Part shown: piece after piece, positions 10,701-21,522 of the stretch
Numbering within the stretch: position 1 is the stretch's first letter
Layout of the letters: each line of letters opens with the position of its first letter
From: Galaxea fascicularis
Taxonomy: Eukaryota > Cnidaria > Anthozoa > Scleractinia > Euphylliidae
Assembly: GCA_948470475.1 (NCBI GenBank)
Contig: OX419337.1
Coordinates: 29,712,872-29,776,871, forward strand
Reading direction: 5' to 3'
Length of the DNA stretch: 64,000 nt
The notes under the pieces: model-generated
The model's database searches: none
What the model saw: the letters and a program-made list of their open reading frames with translations, nothing else
What the model was told of the DNA's origin: nothing
Translations under genes and position numbers: made by a program

Positions 10701-13540
10701 ACTGTGTTACAAGGTAGCATTTGTGAAATTCCCTCAAGAACATATTTAAATAATTTTGCCCTTACGGAAATTTACCGAAGGTTTCGCGCTCTAGCGAAGC
10801 CTTGAGTCAGGTCTACTTTCTACCAACGTTCACTTACCAGGCTTTCGGTTTTCGTTTCCACACCTTTGCCTCCGGTTCGCTGCTTTCTGAGGTAAGGACG
10901 TTTGTTCACGTGACGACACTCCATTCTTTAACAGTCGATCACGTGAATCATCGTCACTACCACGTGTACCATTCGTGATCACTGAGTTGTTTCCACGACG
11001 AGAGACCCTTTCTTGACTTGACGAATAACCACGAGCACCCCGGTCCGCTACAACAGCAGCCTTCCCCTTTCTTCCGTTCTCCGCGGACCGTGCAGAGCCC
11101 TCCTCGTGCCCGTTCATTAGCACTTTGTTGACCGCCGCTAGCTCGGGAGCTATTATGCCAGCAAGCTCTATATAGTGCCCTTTCTTCTTCTTTCCTTTTC
11201 CAGAGCGTTTCCTGGCAGGTTGTTCCGAGGTTTCTTGGGCGCTAGCCCCTGGGCTGTTGTCTTCCCTGTGTTGCTGATACTGGAGACTAGGGGAAACGGG
11301 AGGGTTTAAGTTAACCCCATACAACACATGGCCCCCTCCTAGTTTCTCCTCGTCCTGCCGCATCATCTCAATCACCATTGCCTGTAGTTCAGGTCCCATG
11401 CTGTCTGCCAATCTCTGCTGTTCTTCAATTTGTGCTCTACGATGCTCCTCAGCATCACGCGTTATTCGCGCACGTCGCGAAGAAGTGTCCGCGTCACGCG
11501 AGGTAGCGGGGGAGTTTAAGCTGGTGGGTTGTAAACTGTCTATCATCGAAGTATCATCCATTTCGTGGCGAGCAGCTTCAGTTTTACTTTGCTCAACTCC
11601 AACTTCATTTACGCGTGGTTCTCGTTCTATGTCAGGCCGTCTGAGCTCTGTAGGAAACGAATAGAGTGAAGAGTTGTTTTCTTGTTCAGACTTTACTACG
11701 CTACTGTCGCACAAATCTTGACATCTTACAGCACCTGGTTCGGTAGCGTCTCTGAGGTCTCTTCTCTTTGTGTCTCTTAGTTGTGCATTCATAGTTGCCA
11801 GGTCCCCAGCAACATCCTTAGCGAGCTCAGTATAAGCATTCTTGGTGTTCTCTTTTGGCATTTTGTGTTTCTTTTGTTTTGGTGGCTTTTGGTTTGTCTT
11901 TGGTCTTGCACCCTGAGGATAGACTTTAGCCTCTGAAGTGTCTCGACTACGTACTTTCTCGTCCATGTCAGCGCTACTGGTCTCCTCGATATTCATCTGC
12001 TCAAATTCATAACTCAAGCACTCATCATTCCTAGTTCTTGAATGCGCAGCGCCGTTTTCCAACACAAATTCATTACTCGCTGCCCTTCCAGTGGACTCGA
12101 AATGCGTGGATTCTACCGATGACATCCCGGAAACTGACCCTCGGATACTTCGTGAAAGCTGTTGTTCATCTGTCACTTCCGGGTTAAGTTTGCTTCTCTT
12201 TGAAGCCGGTTCACCTCCTGGTTGAGTATAACAGTTGTCAAGTTGTGTGTTTCTATCTTCCCTGTTATGGAGCACAGTTTCCGCGTCTTCCTTACTTCTT
12301 CTTTCAAGTTGCAAGCTTAGGTGACTCGAGGGGTCGTCGTTAGAGCCTGAGCAACACGTCGCATCAGGATTGTATTCTGAGAGCGACTCTTGTTGAGGGA
12401 AAGAGTTTGCGACTTCAACGTAGCCTCTAGAAGCCCATTTTTCGGTGTAATCTTGTTCAGTTCCCATCTCCACTTCATCGTGACTACTTGAACGTCCACA
12501 GCTTTCATATCCATAAGAACCACAAGTGGCGTCTGGATTATATTCAGCGAGCGATTCTTGATGAGGAACAGAATCTGTTGTGTCTTTTTGGTTGCTATAC
12601 GAAGCCAATGTCTGTCCATGGTCAGGTTCACTTTGCATCTCTTCCGAGCTAATCATTAACATACTCGTCCGTCCATAACTGTGATATCCATAGCCAGAAC
12701 AACAAGATGCGTCTGGCTCGTATTCTGACAGTGACTGCTGGTAAGAGAAAGACTCGGTAACTTCATGCTGTGATTGTATCATCGCTGCTCCCTCAAAATC
12801 TCTGTCTTCATTTGTCCCTGGTACACGAAGCTCAGCTAATTGACCAGAAATGTCTTCTGCAATGTTTAGATAATGCTTCTGTCTCCATTTCCTCTCAGTT
12901 GATACTTCCTGTTTACGTCCCTTCCTTGAAACTTGATGACTTTCGTTTTCGCTTTCAGTTTTTCCATCAACGCTTGATTTAGCGTCGCCGTTTGAATTAC
13001 TGGCCCCAGGTGCTTGAAGTTCAGCTAAAGGTTGAGCGATGTCGGCAGCCACCTGTAAATACGGTGGAATATTTCTCTCACGCTGATTCTTCTGTGGTTC
13101 TTTTTCACGAGTTTCTTGCCCATCACCTAACGCATTTTCAGTTCTACCGTCGACACTAGTTCTATCTTGTTGTTGCCTCGTTTCTTCCCCATTACCCACA
13201 GAAACCTGAAGTTCGGCTAAAGGTTGAGCAATGTCGGCGGCTAGCTGCTGGTATGGCGGTACTCTTTTCTCACGCTGATTCCTCTGCGGTGCTTGCTCAG
13301 GGGCTGGTTGTGTCCGATCACCAACAGCAACCTCAGCTCCACCATCGACACTATTTCTGGGATCGTGTTGTGTAGTTCTCTGATTATTACTTCCGGGAAA
13401 TCTAATTTCGGCTAAAGGTCCGGCGATATCGGAAGCTGACTGCTGATACGGTGAAGTTCTCCTTTCTCTCTCATCGTTTCTGCGAGGTTTATCGATTGGA
13501 ACTTTCTGCTTCTCCATTTTTCCAACAACATTCGACTGTC
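7427..13540 (-). CDS. Novel repeat-rich, largely disordered protein, two coding exons (~997 aa)
   Basis: I do not recognise this gene. Exon A (13540-10838) starts after an acceptor (TTTTCTCCTAG), so a 5' UTR intron is likely; the first ATG is at 13517. It ends at the consensus donor CTG/GTAAGT in phase 1. Exon B (7740-7427) starts after CTTTTCAG, also in phase 1, so direct joining keeps the frame: 893 codons, one split Gly codon, then 103 residues. A short motif (Y-x-x-L-A-x-D-I-A-x-P-L-A-E-L) recurs near residues 22-42, 88-105, 152-170, 215-234, 562-581, 702-720 (weak), 782-800 and 928-946. A second motif, S-L-[SA]-E-Y-x-P-D-A-[ST]-C, occurs near 262, 322 and 378. The copy in exon B supports the splice. 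No signal peptide, membrane segment or catalytic domain is visible. The rest is rich in Arg, Gln, Glu and Ser with Lys-rich patches, suggesting a cytoplasmic or nuclear scaffold (inference). Confidence 0.8.
7813..9214. mobile_element. Inverted-repeat-bounded ~1.4 kb segment inside the intron
   Basis: About 41 bp at 7813-7854 (GGCCTTCATTCGGGCTTTTC and on to GTGGCAAATGGAT) is inverted at 9174-9214, where the complement reads GGCCTTCACTCGGGTTTCC then AAGTGGCGAATGGAT. The two arms differ at only a few positions. The pair brackets two minus-strand open frames (8312-7827 and 8867-8325) and a short hairpin with CTCGGGC arms at 9001-9029. It may be a non-autonomous or decayed DNA transposon, or two separate MITE ends. 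It lies wholly within the intron of the repeat-protein gene. Confidence 0.45.
8325..8867 (-). CDS. Unexplained open frame within the intron, possible tail-anchored protein
   Basis: The frame is open for 181 codons, but its upstream start is a TTG; the first ATG gives about 155 residues beginning MSTALANG. The product is hydrophilic and rich in Asn, Ser and Thr, with a homopolymer-like SSSNNSNG stretch. It ends with a hydrophobic segment (FMAIVTSISFLLYTL) near the C-terminus. It shares no motif with the flanking exons, and I found no acceptor/donor pair that would make it an in-phase cassette exon. It sits between the inverted repeats at 7813 and 9214, so it may be an element-borne frame or chance. 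Not recognised. Confidence 0.25.
   Translation of the reverse strand: MSCLLKSKAQSNCGFLDGFSKKVDMSTALANGVISNTLKPLTNAHAVRGRPTLNDDGERTFRNGSFRELEANVRNIMRSNELNELSMSTKSAQTLTTNDKCSLTNLSGNFNKNSLDAGEYKIPVDDEIRGTKTNSSSNNSNGKVAMLGDEEPTHHVFTFMAIVTSISFLLYTLDCGLSVV
9482..9757 (+). mobile_element. tRNA-derived SINE (subfamily A)
   Basis: The 5' part resembles a tRNA, with an A-box-like TGGCGCAGTGGTGAGAGC and a B box GGTTCGATTCC, which together form the RNA polymerase III internal promoter. A non-tRNA body follows (GTTGGTTCTCTACTCTGCTCC, TTCTCCGGGTACTCCGGTTTTCCCC). The 3' end is a TGATT-rich simple repeat at about 9716-9755. The same head and body occur on the minus strand at 44557-44815 with a different 3' tail. 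It is a SINE and not a functional tRNA: the cloverleaf is degenerate and the body is fused. Confidence 0.8.
9963..10438. mobile_element. Palindrome-rich MITE
   Basis: Terminal inverted repeats of about 30 bp contain GGCACCACCTTTACGGCAAACGG at the left; the complemented right end gives AGCACCACGTTTACGGCAAACGG. GCAAACGGCAAAC sub-repeats are present in both halves. The middle contains the two hairpins described at 10281-10363. It lies in the intron of the repeat-protein gene and has no open frame of interest. Confidence 0.7.
10281..10363. repeat. Two back-to-back near-perfect palindromes
   Basis: At 10281-10339, two 29-bp arms with one mismatch are separated by a single base; they run GACATGACTGTGAAAACA then GACCTCTTCAC and their complement. 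This is directly followed by a second palindrome at 10339-10363 built on CGTTTTCAACGTGACGTTG. Together they could extrude a strong double hairpin. Confidence 0.9.
10838..13540 (-). CDS. Exon A of the repeat-protein gene (main coding exon)
   Basis: This 2.7 kb exon carries a 23-base 5' UTR remnant and 893 codons from ATG 13517. The open frame also runs upstream of the acceptor, but that part starts only with GTG and is hydrophobic, unlike the rest, so the MEKQK start is preferred. Four copies of the helical repeat crowd the N-terminal quarter, spaced roughly 60-65 residues apart by linkers rich in Asn, Gln and Arg with a recurring SVDG motif. Lys-rich tracts near residues 545-555 and 772-780 each precede another repeat copy and could be nuclear-localisation or RNA-binding patches. 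Confidence 0.85.
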
Positions 13541-14465
13541 CTAGGAGAAAACACCCACGAAATTCACTATTACATGCAATATGACATAATAGGCTAGCTG
13601 CTGGTACGGCAACAACAACACGCGGCACAACATATATAATAATAATAAAACCATGCCATAAGCTGTAAGGTACGATTCTCGATGGAAACTTCTGATGCTA
13701 ACTCTTTTCAACGAGACCTCTTCAACGACTCCGCCAACGACTTTTTCTCCCATGAACATTGTAGTTCTCGTAATTGCACCACTAGACAGGAAGCAGCCAA
13801 AACTGATCGAATTATGTTGACAAGCTTTCCAAGAACGGAAGTGAAGAAGAGAGAGGTTCTGGGTACGAGGGAAAATCTCACGATAAAAAAATGAAGGTTA
13901 TAGGCAAAACTAGACTTCATTTGCTTTCCACTTTAAACTTAAGCAAGTCTGCCTGTACGGGAATAGCTTACTTCTTCATACAATACACCTCTGTTTTCTA
14001 GTTTAATGAACTCAAAAGACACGGCAGAAAAATGCAAATACAGTACATCTCATACTCTTTTCTAAAAGGTAAGGCTTATTTAGACGCCAAGACTCCTGTT
14101 ATTCAACACCTGTGGAGCGAGCTCATTCTACACTGCATGGACCTGCGATGATAGTGTTGTAAGTATTTCAAAATGTCATGGCACTTAACCTCTCCCATGT
14201 GACGCGTTGTTCATTAATTAAATCGAAATATTCTAAATATAAATTCGTACGTTAGATTGCAATTGTGTTTGGCTAGATTACTGTAATGGGGTTTTGAGGC
14301 TGCCATTGAAGAAGAATTCGTGCAGATGTGCTTTTAAACGACTACGAAGTAAAGATGTACAAAAGCAACCACCCCTGATATGATCGATATGTGATATTGT
14401 AAGTTATATAAGTTCTACAAGTATATTGTATAAGTTATATATTCTAAGTGATATTGTAAGTTATA

Positions 14466-14577
14466 ATCCAGCAATTGGTCTTAACACATCACGTGACTGA
14501 ATATGCCACTGGTAAAACCGGGGATATTCCCCAAATGCGGAATGCAAAAAATATTTTAAGGATAATAAAGACAATCG
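14466..14577 (+). repeat. Dispersed repeat, copy 1 (second copy at 56797)
   Basis: The block contains CATCACGTGACTGAATATG, AACCGGGGATATTCC and CCCCAAATGCG. It matches the stretch at 56797-56913 in the same order and orientation with scattered changes. The family is not identified. Confidence 0.6.
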
Positions 14578-14968
14578 CCTAAATTTGGCTTTAAAAATAT
14601 GCTCTGATATTTGTTCTTGGACATCATCAGTTCCTTGAAGCTCACAGTTTACCTTGAGCAAAACTCTTGCAAAACTCTTGCAAAACTGTTCTCTTTACAA
14701 CAGATAAAAGGTAACAGTTAGAAATTGGACCATGCATAACATACATGTATTCATGCAATTATTATTGTTCTTTCCATTTTTGGAGTATTGTGTGATATTG
14801 TGACCCTTAAAGTTGGTCCCAGTCATAAATGGCGAATATCTTCAATGCTCATATTACCTTTTTACAACACTAAAGATTAAAAAATAAGCCTTAAAAACTT
14901 GGTGACAACCCTGGAAGGAATCATTCTATATGGAATGATGAGCAACATGCCTATGAGACTCATTGCAA

Positions 14969-15122
14969 ATAGGCCATATTCAAATTCTCGGTATTGAACT
15001 GGATCTAGCATGAAGTGGAGGCTCTTGCGGGGGAATCTTTTCATATGTAAATGTATTCCCCCGCAAGAGCCTCCACTTCATGCTAGATCCAGTTCAATAC
15101 CGAGAATACGAATATGGCCTAT
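14969..15122. mobile_element. Compact foldback MITE, 68-bp arms
   Basis: Arms at 14969-15036 and 15055-15122 are inverted copies with only two mismatches and an 18-bp loop. The outer ends read ATAGGCCATATTC. Such high arm identity suggests a recent or conversion-maintained element. It is non-coding. A similar ATAGGCCAT terminus occurs in the foldback at 21306-21485. Confidence 0.85.
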
Positions 15123-15250
15123 TGATGAGCTTGAGAGCTGGTGCCTCAAAGGGTTACAGGACTCTGTGCAATTCAGGTGCAGCAGGGAGGTAACCACGGC
15201 AAACCTGTGAGCAGAACTACCCCTGCAAGCAGCCGCCAACAGTCAATGGC
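15120..15250 (+). repeat. Diverged direct repeat, copy 1
   Basis: TTGATGAGCTTGAGAGCTGGTGC, then GCAGCAGGGAGGTAACCACGG and GCAAGCAGCCGCCAACAG, match the same blocks in order at 15727-15857. The block abuts the foldback at 14969-15122. Confidence 0.7.
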
Positions 15251-15726
15251 CTCAACTCATATGATAGTGGCCTTTTGGTAGTTATGAGCTTCTTTTTCGT
15301 TTAGTCACTGTTAAGGCCAAAAATATATATGGTGCCCCTGATAAATTGGCCAAAACCAGTTGCTCTAAGCTTTGTGCTATATTTTTCATAGTGTGCACAC
15401 AATATATAAATTTTTATTTTAATTTAATTGTTTTGCCATACTATATACATTATGGAAAACATCATAGAGTATAGATTAACAAGACAAAAATAAAAAGACA
15501 TGGTGACAAAACCTCAATGGAACCATGAGGTTTATATGTAATTAGGTTATGTCATAAAATTACAGGAGTAAATGTCCAGGTATTTTCGCTATGGAAGAGC
15601 GAGACAATGCAGAAGAACAAGGAAAAAGTTTATACAAGTAAATATACCGACAGTAACAGTTCTTCTACAGCAAATAATTATATTACATATAGTTCTTAGT
15701 AATAAATAATTAAACTCATTGCCAAT

Positions 15727-15857
15727 ATTGATGAGCTTGGAAACTGGTGCTACAGAGGTTTGTGCGACCCTAAGCAATTAAGGCACAGCAGGAAGGTAAC
15801 CATGGCAACCATGTGAGCGGCAACCACCCCAGCAAGCAGCTGCCAACAGGCACTGTC
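15727..15857 (+). repeat. Diverged direct repeat, copy 2
   Basis: This is the partner of 15120-15250, sharing TTGATGAGCTTGGAAACTGG, GGTAACCATGGCAACC and AGCAAGCAGCTGCCAACAG. No foldback adjoins this copy, so it may show the ancestral arrangement before the foldback inserted. Confidence 0.7.
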
Positions 15858-16360
15858 ACACTGAAAGAAATTCAGTGGAATACTTACCATTTACCATACT
15901 TACCAAACTTAATCACTAATGGGTGGGAGGGAACTGGACCAGAATCTGCAACCAATTTGCTGAAAGAACTAAGCAAAGGCTGAGTTAATCTGCAAAGATT
16001 TGCAACGGCTGAATGAATTGGCAAATATTGGCAAATCATGATCCACTACGTTTGCTCACAGCCAAGCACATGTAATCCGTCCCTGCAAACTTCTACGGGT
16101 GCCCACCCCACAGATTACTTGCACAAATGGGCAAGACTGCTGGCAGCATTGGCTCAAGTTTAACCTTGCCTAAATTGCATTTAGCCACATAAATTTTAAT
16201 AGTTTTTAATTAAAAAAATCCTTTAACTTAATTAATTTAAATGATGGGAGAGATGCAGAGATGAAGAGGTAGTGATCTCAGAAAGAGTATTAAATAAACA
16301 GGAAAGATTATGCAACTGGTAGTCATTACTATATGTATGTTCTCAATTGAACATTTTAGG

Positions 16361-17600
16361 CCTGGTTCAAACGTCAAACTTTTCATCTACTGAACTTAAA
16401 TCCCTATAATTTGGGCCCACCCAAACTATTAAGTTTGACTGTTCGATTCATATGTCTGACTTTTTCATGTGCTGGGCCCAATTTGTGGCTTAAAAAAAGA
16501 CCATTTTCATCCCTAAAATACAAAAATGAACTGATGAAATTATTTTGAAATGACTTATTTCCCTTCCATTTGGCTTGAAAAAACATATTAAGTCATGTAC
16601 AAGGTTGGATCAGGTTTGAAAAGCTTTCTGTGTTGTTTTCACTTTATGTTCTGGGAAATCACAATCATATTGAAATGCAAATACACAACATGAATTTCAA
16701 AACAGATAAATAGCGTTACTGCCAGTTGGAAGTAGGTTTAGCATCTTGCAATTTAAAATGTTCATTCTGAGAACGCCGTCAACAGTCGTCATGCTTCTGT
16801 GAGTTCTATTTTCACGCATGAAATGTCATTATACAGCCAATCATAAGCGCTGTTATACTGAAAAATATGTTAACATAATTGCCAACGAGTCACCCTCGCG
16901 AGGACGCGAGGGTGACGAGGCGGCAGCATTATAAAGCCGTGTGTGCGAGTTGATTTTGGTACAGGGAGACGAAATCTCGAATGAAAAAAGATAAGGTAAG
17001 GTAATGTAAGAGTGACATCATCGGTGATTGTTTTCGAGTTAGCCAATGGCATCGCGGTAATTTTTATCTAAACCAATCACATCAGGAGGATCATGATACA
17101 AGATGACCACATTGACCTCATTGACAACAGGCTGGGCCCAGTTGTTCGAAGCATGGTTAGCGCTAACCGGGGTTAAATACCATGACAACCTATAGGTTTT
17201 AATACAACTTAACCAATGGTTAGCGCTAACCATGCGTTTCCCCTATACCCCACCCGAAATAAATGACACTGCACCAATAAATGTACATGAAAACTTGGGA
17301 GCTGGCCGCTGCACGTCAGACCCTCTTTATTAATTTTCTCTGAGCACACAACTGTGCCAGTGTTTACTCGTTGGCACTCTACCGGCAGGTATTCCTAGTT
17401 TATGCATTTGGTTCAGCACATGAAAAGTTTGATGTCTGAATCACTGTCAAGCTTTTGCTGTTCTATTCAAATTACCCAGTCAGACAGAACAGTAGTGTCA
17501 ACCTAAATACAAATCTGTTGATCTTAATTGATTCATGAATACATCGAACTTTTCATGTACTTAATACCGAAATTAAGTTCGGTACATGAAACGTTTGACA
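16361..17600. repeat. Cluster of decayed MITE ends and a GC-rich hairpin
   Basis: AGGCCTGGTTCAAACGTC at 16361 resembles the terminus of the MITE at 36666-36964. Related inverted ends occur near 16445-16490 and near 17409-17440 and 17575-17605. Also present are a GC-rich palindrome at about 16891-16917 (GTCACCCTCGCG and its complement) and an inverted pair of TGGTTAGCGCTAACC at 17151-17168 and 17217-17235. No gene is seen in this stretch. Confidence 0.5.
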
Positions 17601-18841
17601 TCCAAGCACACTAGAATGATCACCAACAAGCCTGTGAACTAAATATATGTCAACTACCGTCTACGCATGTCGCTAGTAAGTCCTGAGATCCCTATATCCT
17701 GAAACAGTAACCCATGCAGAAAATAGAGTACAGAACAAAAACTGCATTGCTGAATACAGACAGTCTTCCGGAAATACTGAAAGCATACACTGAAATAGTG
17801 CTAGCTAAGGGAACAGATGTTACACTATTCACCAAGTCGAAAGCAAAAATAAGCTTACAAGTAGCGAAGAAACGAAATTATACTTTCGCAGCAACTGCGA
17901 CGGCAAAAATCAAAATTAGTTCCTCTCCCTTCTCCAAATTCGCTGAAGTCTTGACTGACCTCTCCTTGTGTTTGGTGGCACAGAAAATTCAAGAACTATT
18001 TACTGATCTAGTGTCGCTGAACAATATTTAAATTATAAAGCTTCACATTTAGCATGGAACCACCGAGGTTACAACTTGTGGCGCTTCAAGATCGAGAAGG
18101 GTATTTGCATGACTAGGCATGATTCAACAGGAAATTTAGGGCAGAAGTTTTTTTAACATCTCTTGATTTGAAACACTTATCTAGAAAGACAAAGCATTGT
18201 TGTAACGTGACGTTAGCGTTGAAGCCGAGAGAAATGTCCTGGCGATTAAGCTATGGAAATCTTAACAAAGTACAGTTCAAAATAGTCATAGCCAACAAAT
18301 GATGCAACTAAAGCTTCTAGATATACTGTAAAAGGCTCGGTAAAGTTTAGATTTTGATAGTGGGCAACAATAAGCCCTTAATTTTTACTTGTGACGTTCA
18401 AATCTGCCTAAATCGTGAAAAAATCTTAGAAATTTACGCTTCTAGATCACAATAACACAGAAAAACGCATTTGTACTTACATGCATTGATGCAGGATCAG
18501 CATAAGCTAAATTTAGGTGATTCGGTGTTTATAGTCTTACCTTCATTAGCTAATTCATGATGCGTAATTTCTTTCTTGTATTTTTTGCTTGCGAAGCACC
18601 TTTGCTTGAAATTTACATCATGTAGGCCTACGTATAATGTCCCGAGTTTAAATGGCGTGCTCCCCGAAAACTTTTCGGGCCCGAAAATTGCGATCCACTT
18701 ATTCCAAAAAGCTGGTCTTTTACTATGACTTAACGATAGGAAAGGGCAATTTTGTTGCAAAGCTGCAAAATTTCACAAGTGGAATACAGGCATAAAGAGT
18801 TTCAGTTTCCTTTGTGGGATACAGTAAATAAAGTCTTAATT

Positions 18842-19068
18842 GGCAAAGCCAACAGATCTCTTGGCTTTACACGGAAGAAACCTAAATTAGTGCCCTGAAC
18901 ATGTAAAGGAGCAAGCCTATCTTGCTTTAGTTAGACCACAGCTTGAGTATGGCTCCTGTACATGGGACCCGTACATTCAAAAACAGATAAAGGACCTTGA
19001 GAGTGTGCAGAGACGAGCGGCACGTTTTGTTAAAAATGAATACTGCACCACTCCTGGATCTGTGAAAT
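18842..19068 (+). pseudogene. LINE (CR1/L2-like) reverse-transcriptase C-terminal relic
   Basis: Translation gives the conserved tail of a non-LTR retrotransposon reverse transcriptase: KANRSLGF, then after a frameshift PEHVKEQAY, LVRPQLEYGSCTWDP and VQRRAARFVKNEY. These blocks occur in this order in animal CR1/L2-type LINE ORF2 proteins. An extra base near 18888 shifts the frame between the first two blocks, and no upstream RT core remains, so it is a dead fragment. It was recognised from family knowledge and not from a search. Confidence 0.8.
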
Positions 19069-19600
19069 TTGTGTCTCCTCGTCCCCCTTCTCCCCCCCCC
19101 TCCCCCCACTGAAGGCTTGATTGGAGGCCTTTTGCCACCCCCATTTTGGCTGACGACATAAGAAATTGTCTTTTTTGTTGTTGGACAGGTTGCTCAATTT
19201 GCACCTGGCTGGGAAACCAACCAATTTTATCTAGCTGGCTGGGAATTATCTTGTGTGTCTTGCTGGCAAAAAGGAACAGATATTTTTTCCCAGCAATATT
19301 AAAAAAAGACCTGAAAATGCCTGAACAACATTTAGTTTTATTAACTGGGGTATAATAATACATTTTTCAACAAATTGGTCGTTTTGTGCCCCTGAAAGGT
19401 GAAATAAGAACAATGGGAAGAACAAAAGCAAAGTATAAACGTGTAAACTAGTTGACTATTGTTTGAAAAGAATACTATACTGGTTTGGAATTGGCTTAGA
19501 ATAATTGTCAGCATGCTTGGTAGCAGAGGTGTGCCAAGCCTGCAAAGTTTTTCTAATGCGAAAAGAGCCTTTGTCAATGACGCTAGAATTATCAAAATCT

Positions 19601-19735
19601 ATGCGATGGTCGAATGACCACGCATGTTTCGCAATGTTCGATCAATTAGCACAAGTTTTGATACTAACTTACATACATAACTTGTGCTAATGGATCGAAC
19701 ATTGCGAAACATGCGTGGTCATTCGACCATCGCAT
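19601..19735. mobile_element. Foldback MITE, 57-bp arms
   Basis: Arms at 19601-19657 and 19679-19735 are inverted copies with one mismatch and a 21-bp loop. They include GATGGTCGAATGACCACGC and GCAATGTTCGATC. The element is non-coding. Confidence 0.85.
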
Positions 19736-21305
19736 ACATAACTTATGCTAGGTTACGGAAGTCCTTTCTAGACCGTTTTCCTAAAGCTCGAAAAGGATAT
19801 GGGACGCAGTAATTGCTGGCGCCATTGTTTAGAACAAATTTGCCACTGCACTAGGTCAATTGAGCCAAGACGTTAAACTTAACAAACCTTTTAACACAGC
19901 TCATTTTTGTATCGCAATCAACCAAGTAATTAAAGGGACTTCTAATCCGGTATCCTAGTGGATTTTGATGCCCCCAGATTTGGACTCCCCGGTCCAAATC
20001 CGCTAGCGGATCTGGACCCTCTGGGGTCAAAATTTTGACCCCGTTCGAGGATTTGGACCCCAAACCTATAAGTTGTCAACTTAAGTCGTCAAAGGTCTTT
20101 TTGTCTCGATCATTTAAACTTAAGCCCTTCTAACTTACGCATTCGGCATTACGTCAAGGAGGTTTCATCTAAAAATCTTTTTGTTTTCTTTGACTGCTTT
20201 CACTTGCGTTTTAAAAGTTTCCTATGTTGCGTTTTAATTTTCCATCGCTTAAGCATCTTATCTAATCCTGTCTATAGCATCGTTTTAAACATTACCGTTT
20301 CGGATTCGTTGTAAATTCGTTGCAATAGTGTTCCTATAGTAAGTACAAACTTGCATCGCTGTCTTGTTTCCCGGCCACGCTATTTTTCGTGCACTGGCTT
20401 TTCTTTCCGTTTATGCTTCGTAACTGAATACAAAACGCCAATCAATTTCCATTCCGATGAGTCGTAAACTGTACCTTAGTTGTCTTTTGGCCGGTTTGGC
20501 CTCATAACTCATAAGATTGTCTTCATTAGAAGTTGCTACTATTTGAAATTGATAGCTACATCGCCCATGCATTTCTGTCTTGGTAACTGGCCTTCGTCAT
20601 TAACAAAGGCAGATAAAATAGTTTGGCCAAAGAAAGCACGAGAAATGCTTTTCAGGCTTTGTTTTGGCAAGTGCTTACTTTTGCGTCCATAACTGTAATG
20701 ATCTTTAACATCTTTAGTCTCTCGGTCGCAGTTCGGATCCACATGGTTTAATGAAACGCGGGGGTTGGAACCCCTGAAAAATTACACTAGGTTTTAAGAG
20801 ACAAGTTTCGACAGTTCTTTAGTCTGTCATCTTCAGTTAAAATTAACACTAAAGTCCAAGTCCACGGTGGGATAACAACAATAACAACAACAACTTTCTT
20901 GTTACCTAAACCTATAGTGTTCAAAATGTTCTGAAATGTCTCTCAATCAAACTTAGCGTATTTAGTGCCAAATCTAAACTCCGACAATCATCAGCGACCC
21001 AAGAAAAGAACTTGATCGAAAACGTCGGTCCGACATTTCAAACTTTGCTGATACATTTTCATCTTGGCAAAGCATAACCGGCAAGAACACTTAGGAATAG
21101 TTTCCGTGAGATAAAACAGCCGTATTGGCCATTATTTGCGTCTGCCATCGACAAACAGATCGCCTTTGATTTCCGGAGTTTTAAGAACATTTCACGACAC
21201 TGCCTCGATCTTGTCTGTGTACTCGATAATTGAAATTCGTTGAGTGGTTAGCCTGATTTCACTGGCGTCCCCACAGGTTAAACAACGTCCCTCTACCACA
21301 CCCTA
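19736..21305. other. Intergenic, no gene seen
   Basis: A CCAAATCC-rich stretch at about 19970-20060 repeats GGACC and GGATTTGGACC motifs on both strands, and an AACAACAATAACAACAACAAC simple repeat lies near 20880. No coding evidence is seen. Confidence 0.4.
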
Positions 21306-21485
21306 AAATAGGCCATTTCCGAGTTCATGTCTGCCTCCTCTTCAAAGCGAGTCTAAGTGCGAAGTTTTTGTTATGAAAATTAGTTTTCATTCATATGTAA
21401 AGTAGAGCTAATTGCCATCACAAAAACTTCGCACTTAGACTTGCTTTGAAGAGGAGGCAGACATGAACTCGGAAATGGCCTATTT
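21306..21485. mobile_element. Foldback MITE, 65-bp arms
   Basis: Arms at 21306-21370 and 21421-21485 are inverted copies with one mismatch and a spacer of about 50 bp that is itself partly self-complementary. The outer ends are AAATAGGCCATTTCCGAG. The right arm abuts the next inverted repeat, which starts at 21483. Confidence 0.85.
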
Positions 21486-21489
21486 GGTA

Positions 21490-21522
<33 letters not shown>

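Noticed and set aside
11398..11664. Plus-strand frame opposite the repeat-protein exon
   Set aside because: Antisense shadow of the real minus-strand coding exon.
17714..18031. 105-codon plus-strand ATG frame
   Set aside because: No domain, no splice context and no conserved-looking features; a frame of this length is expected by chance in this much AT-rich DNA.
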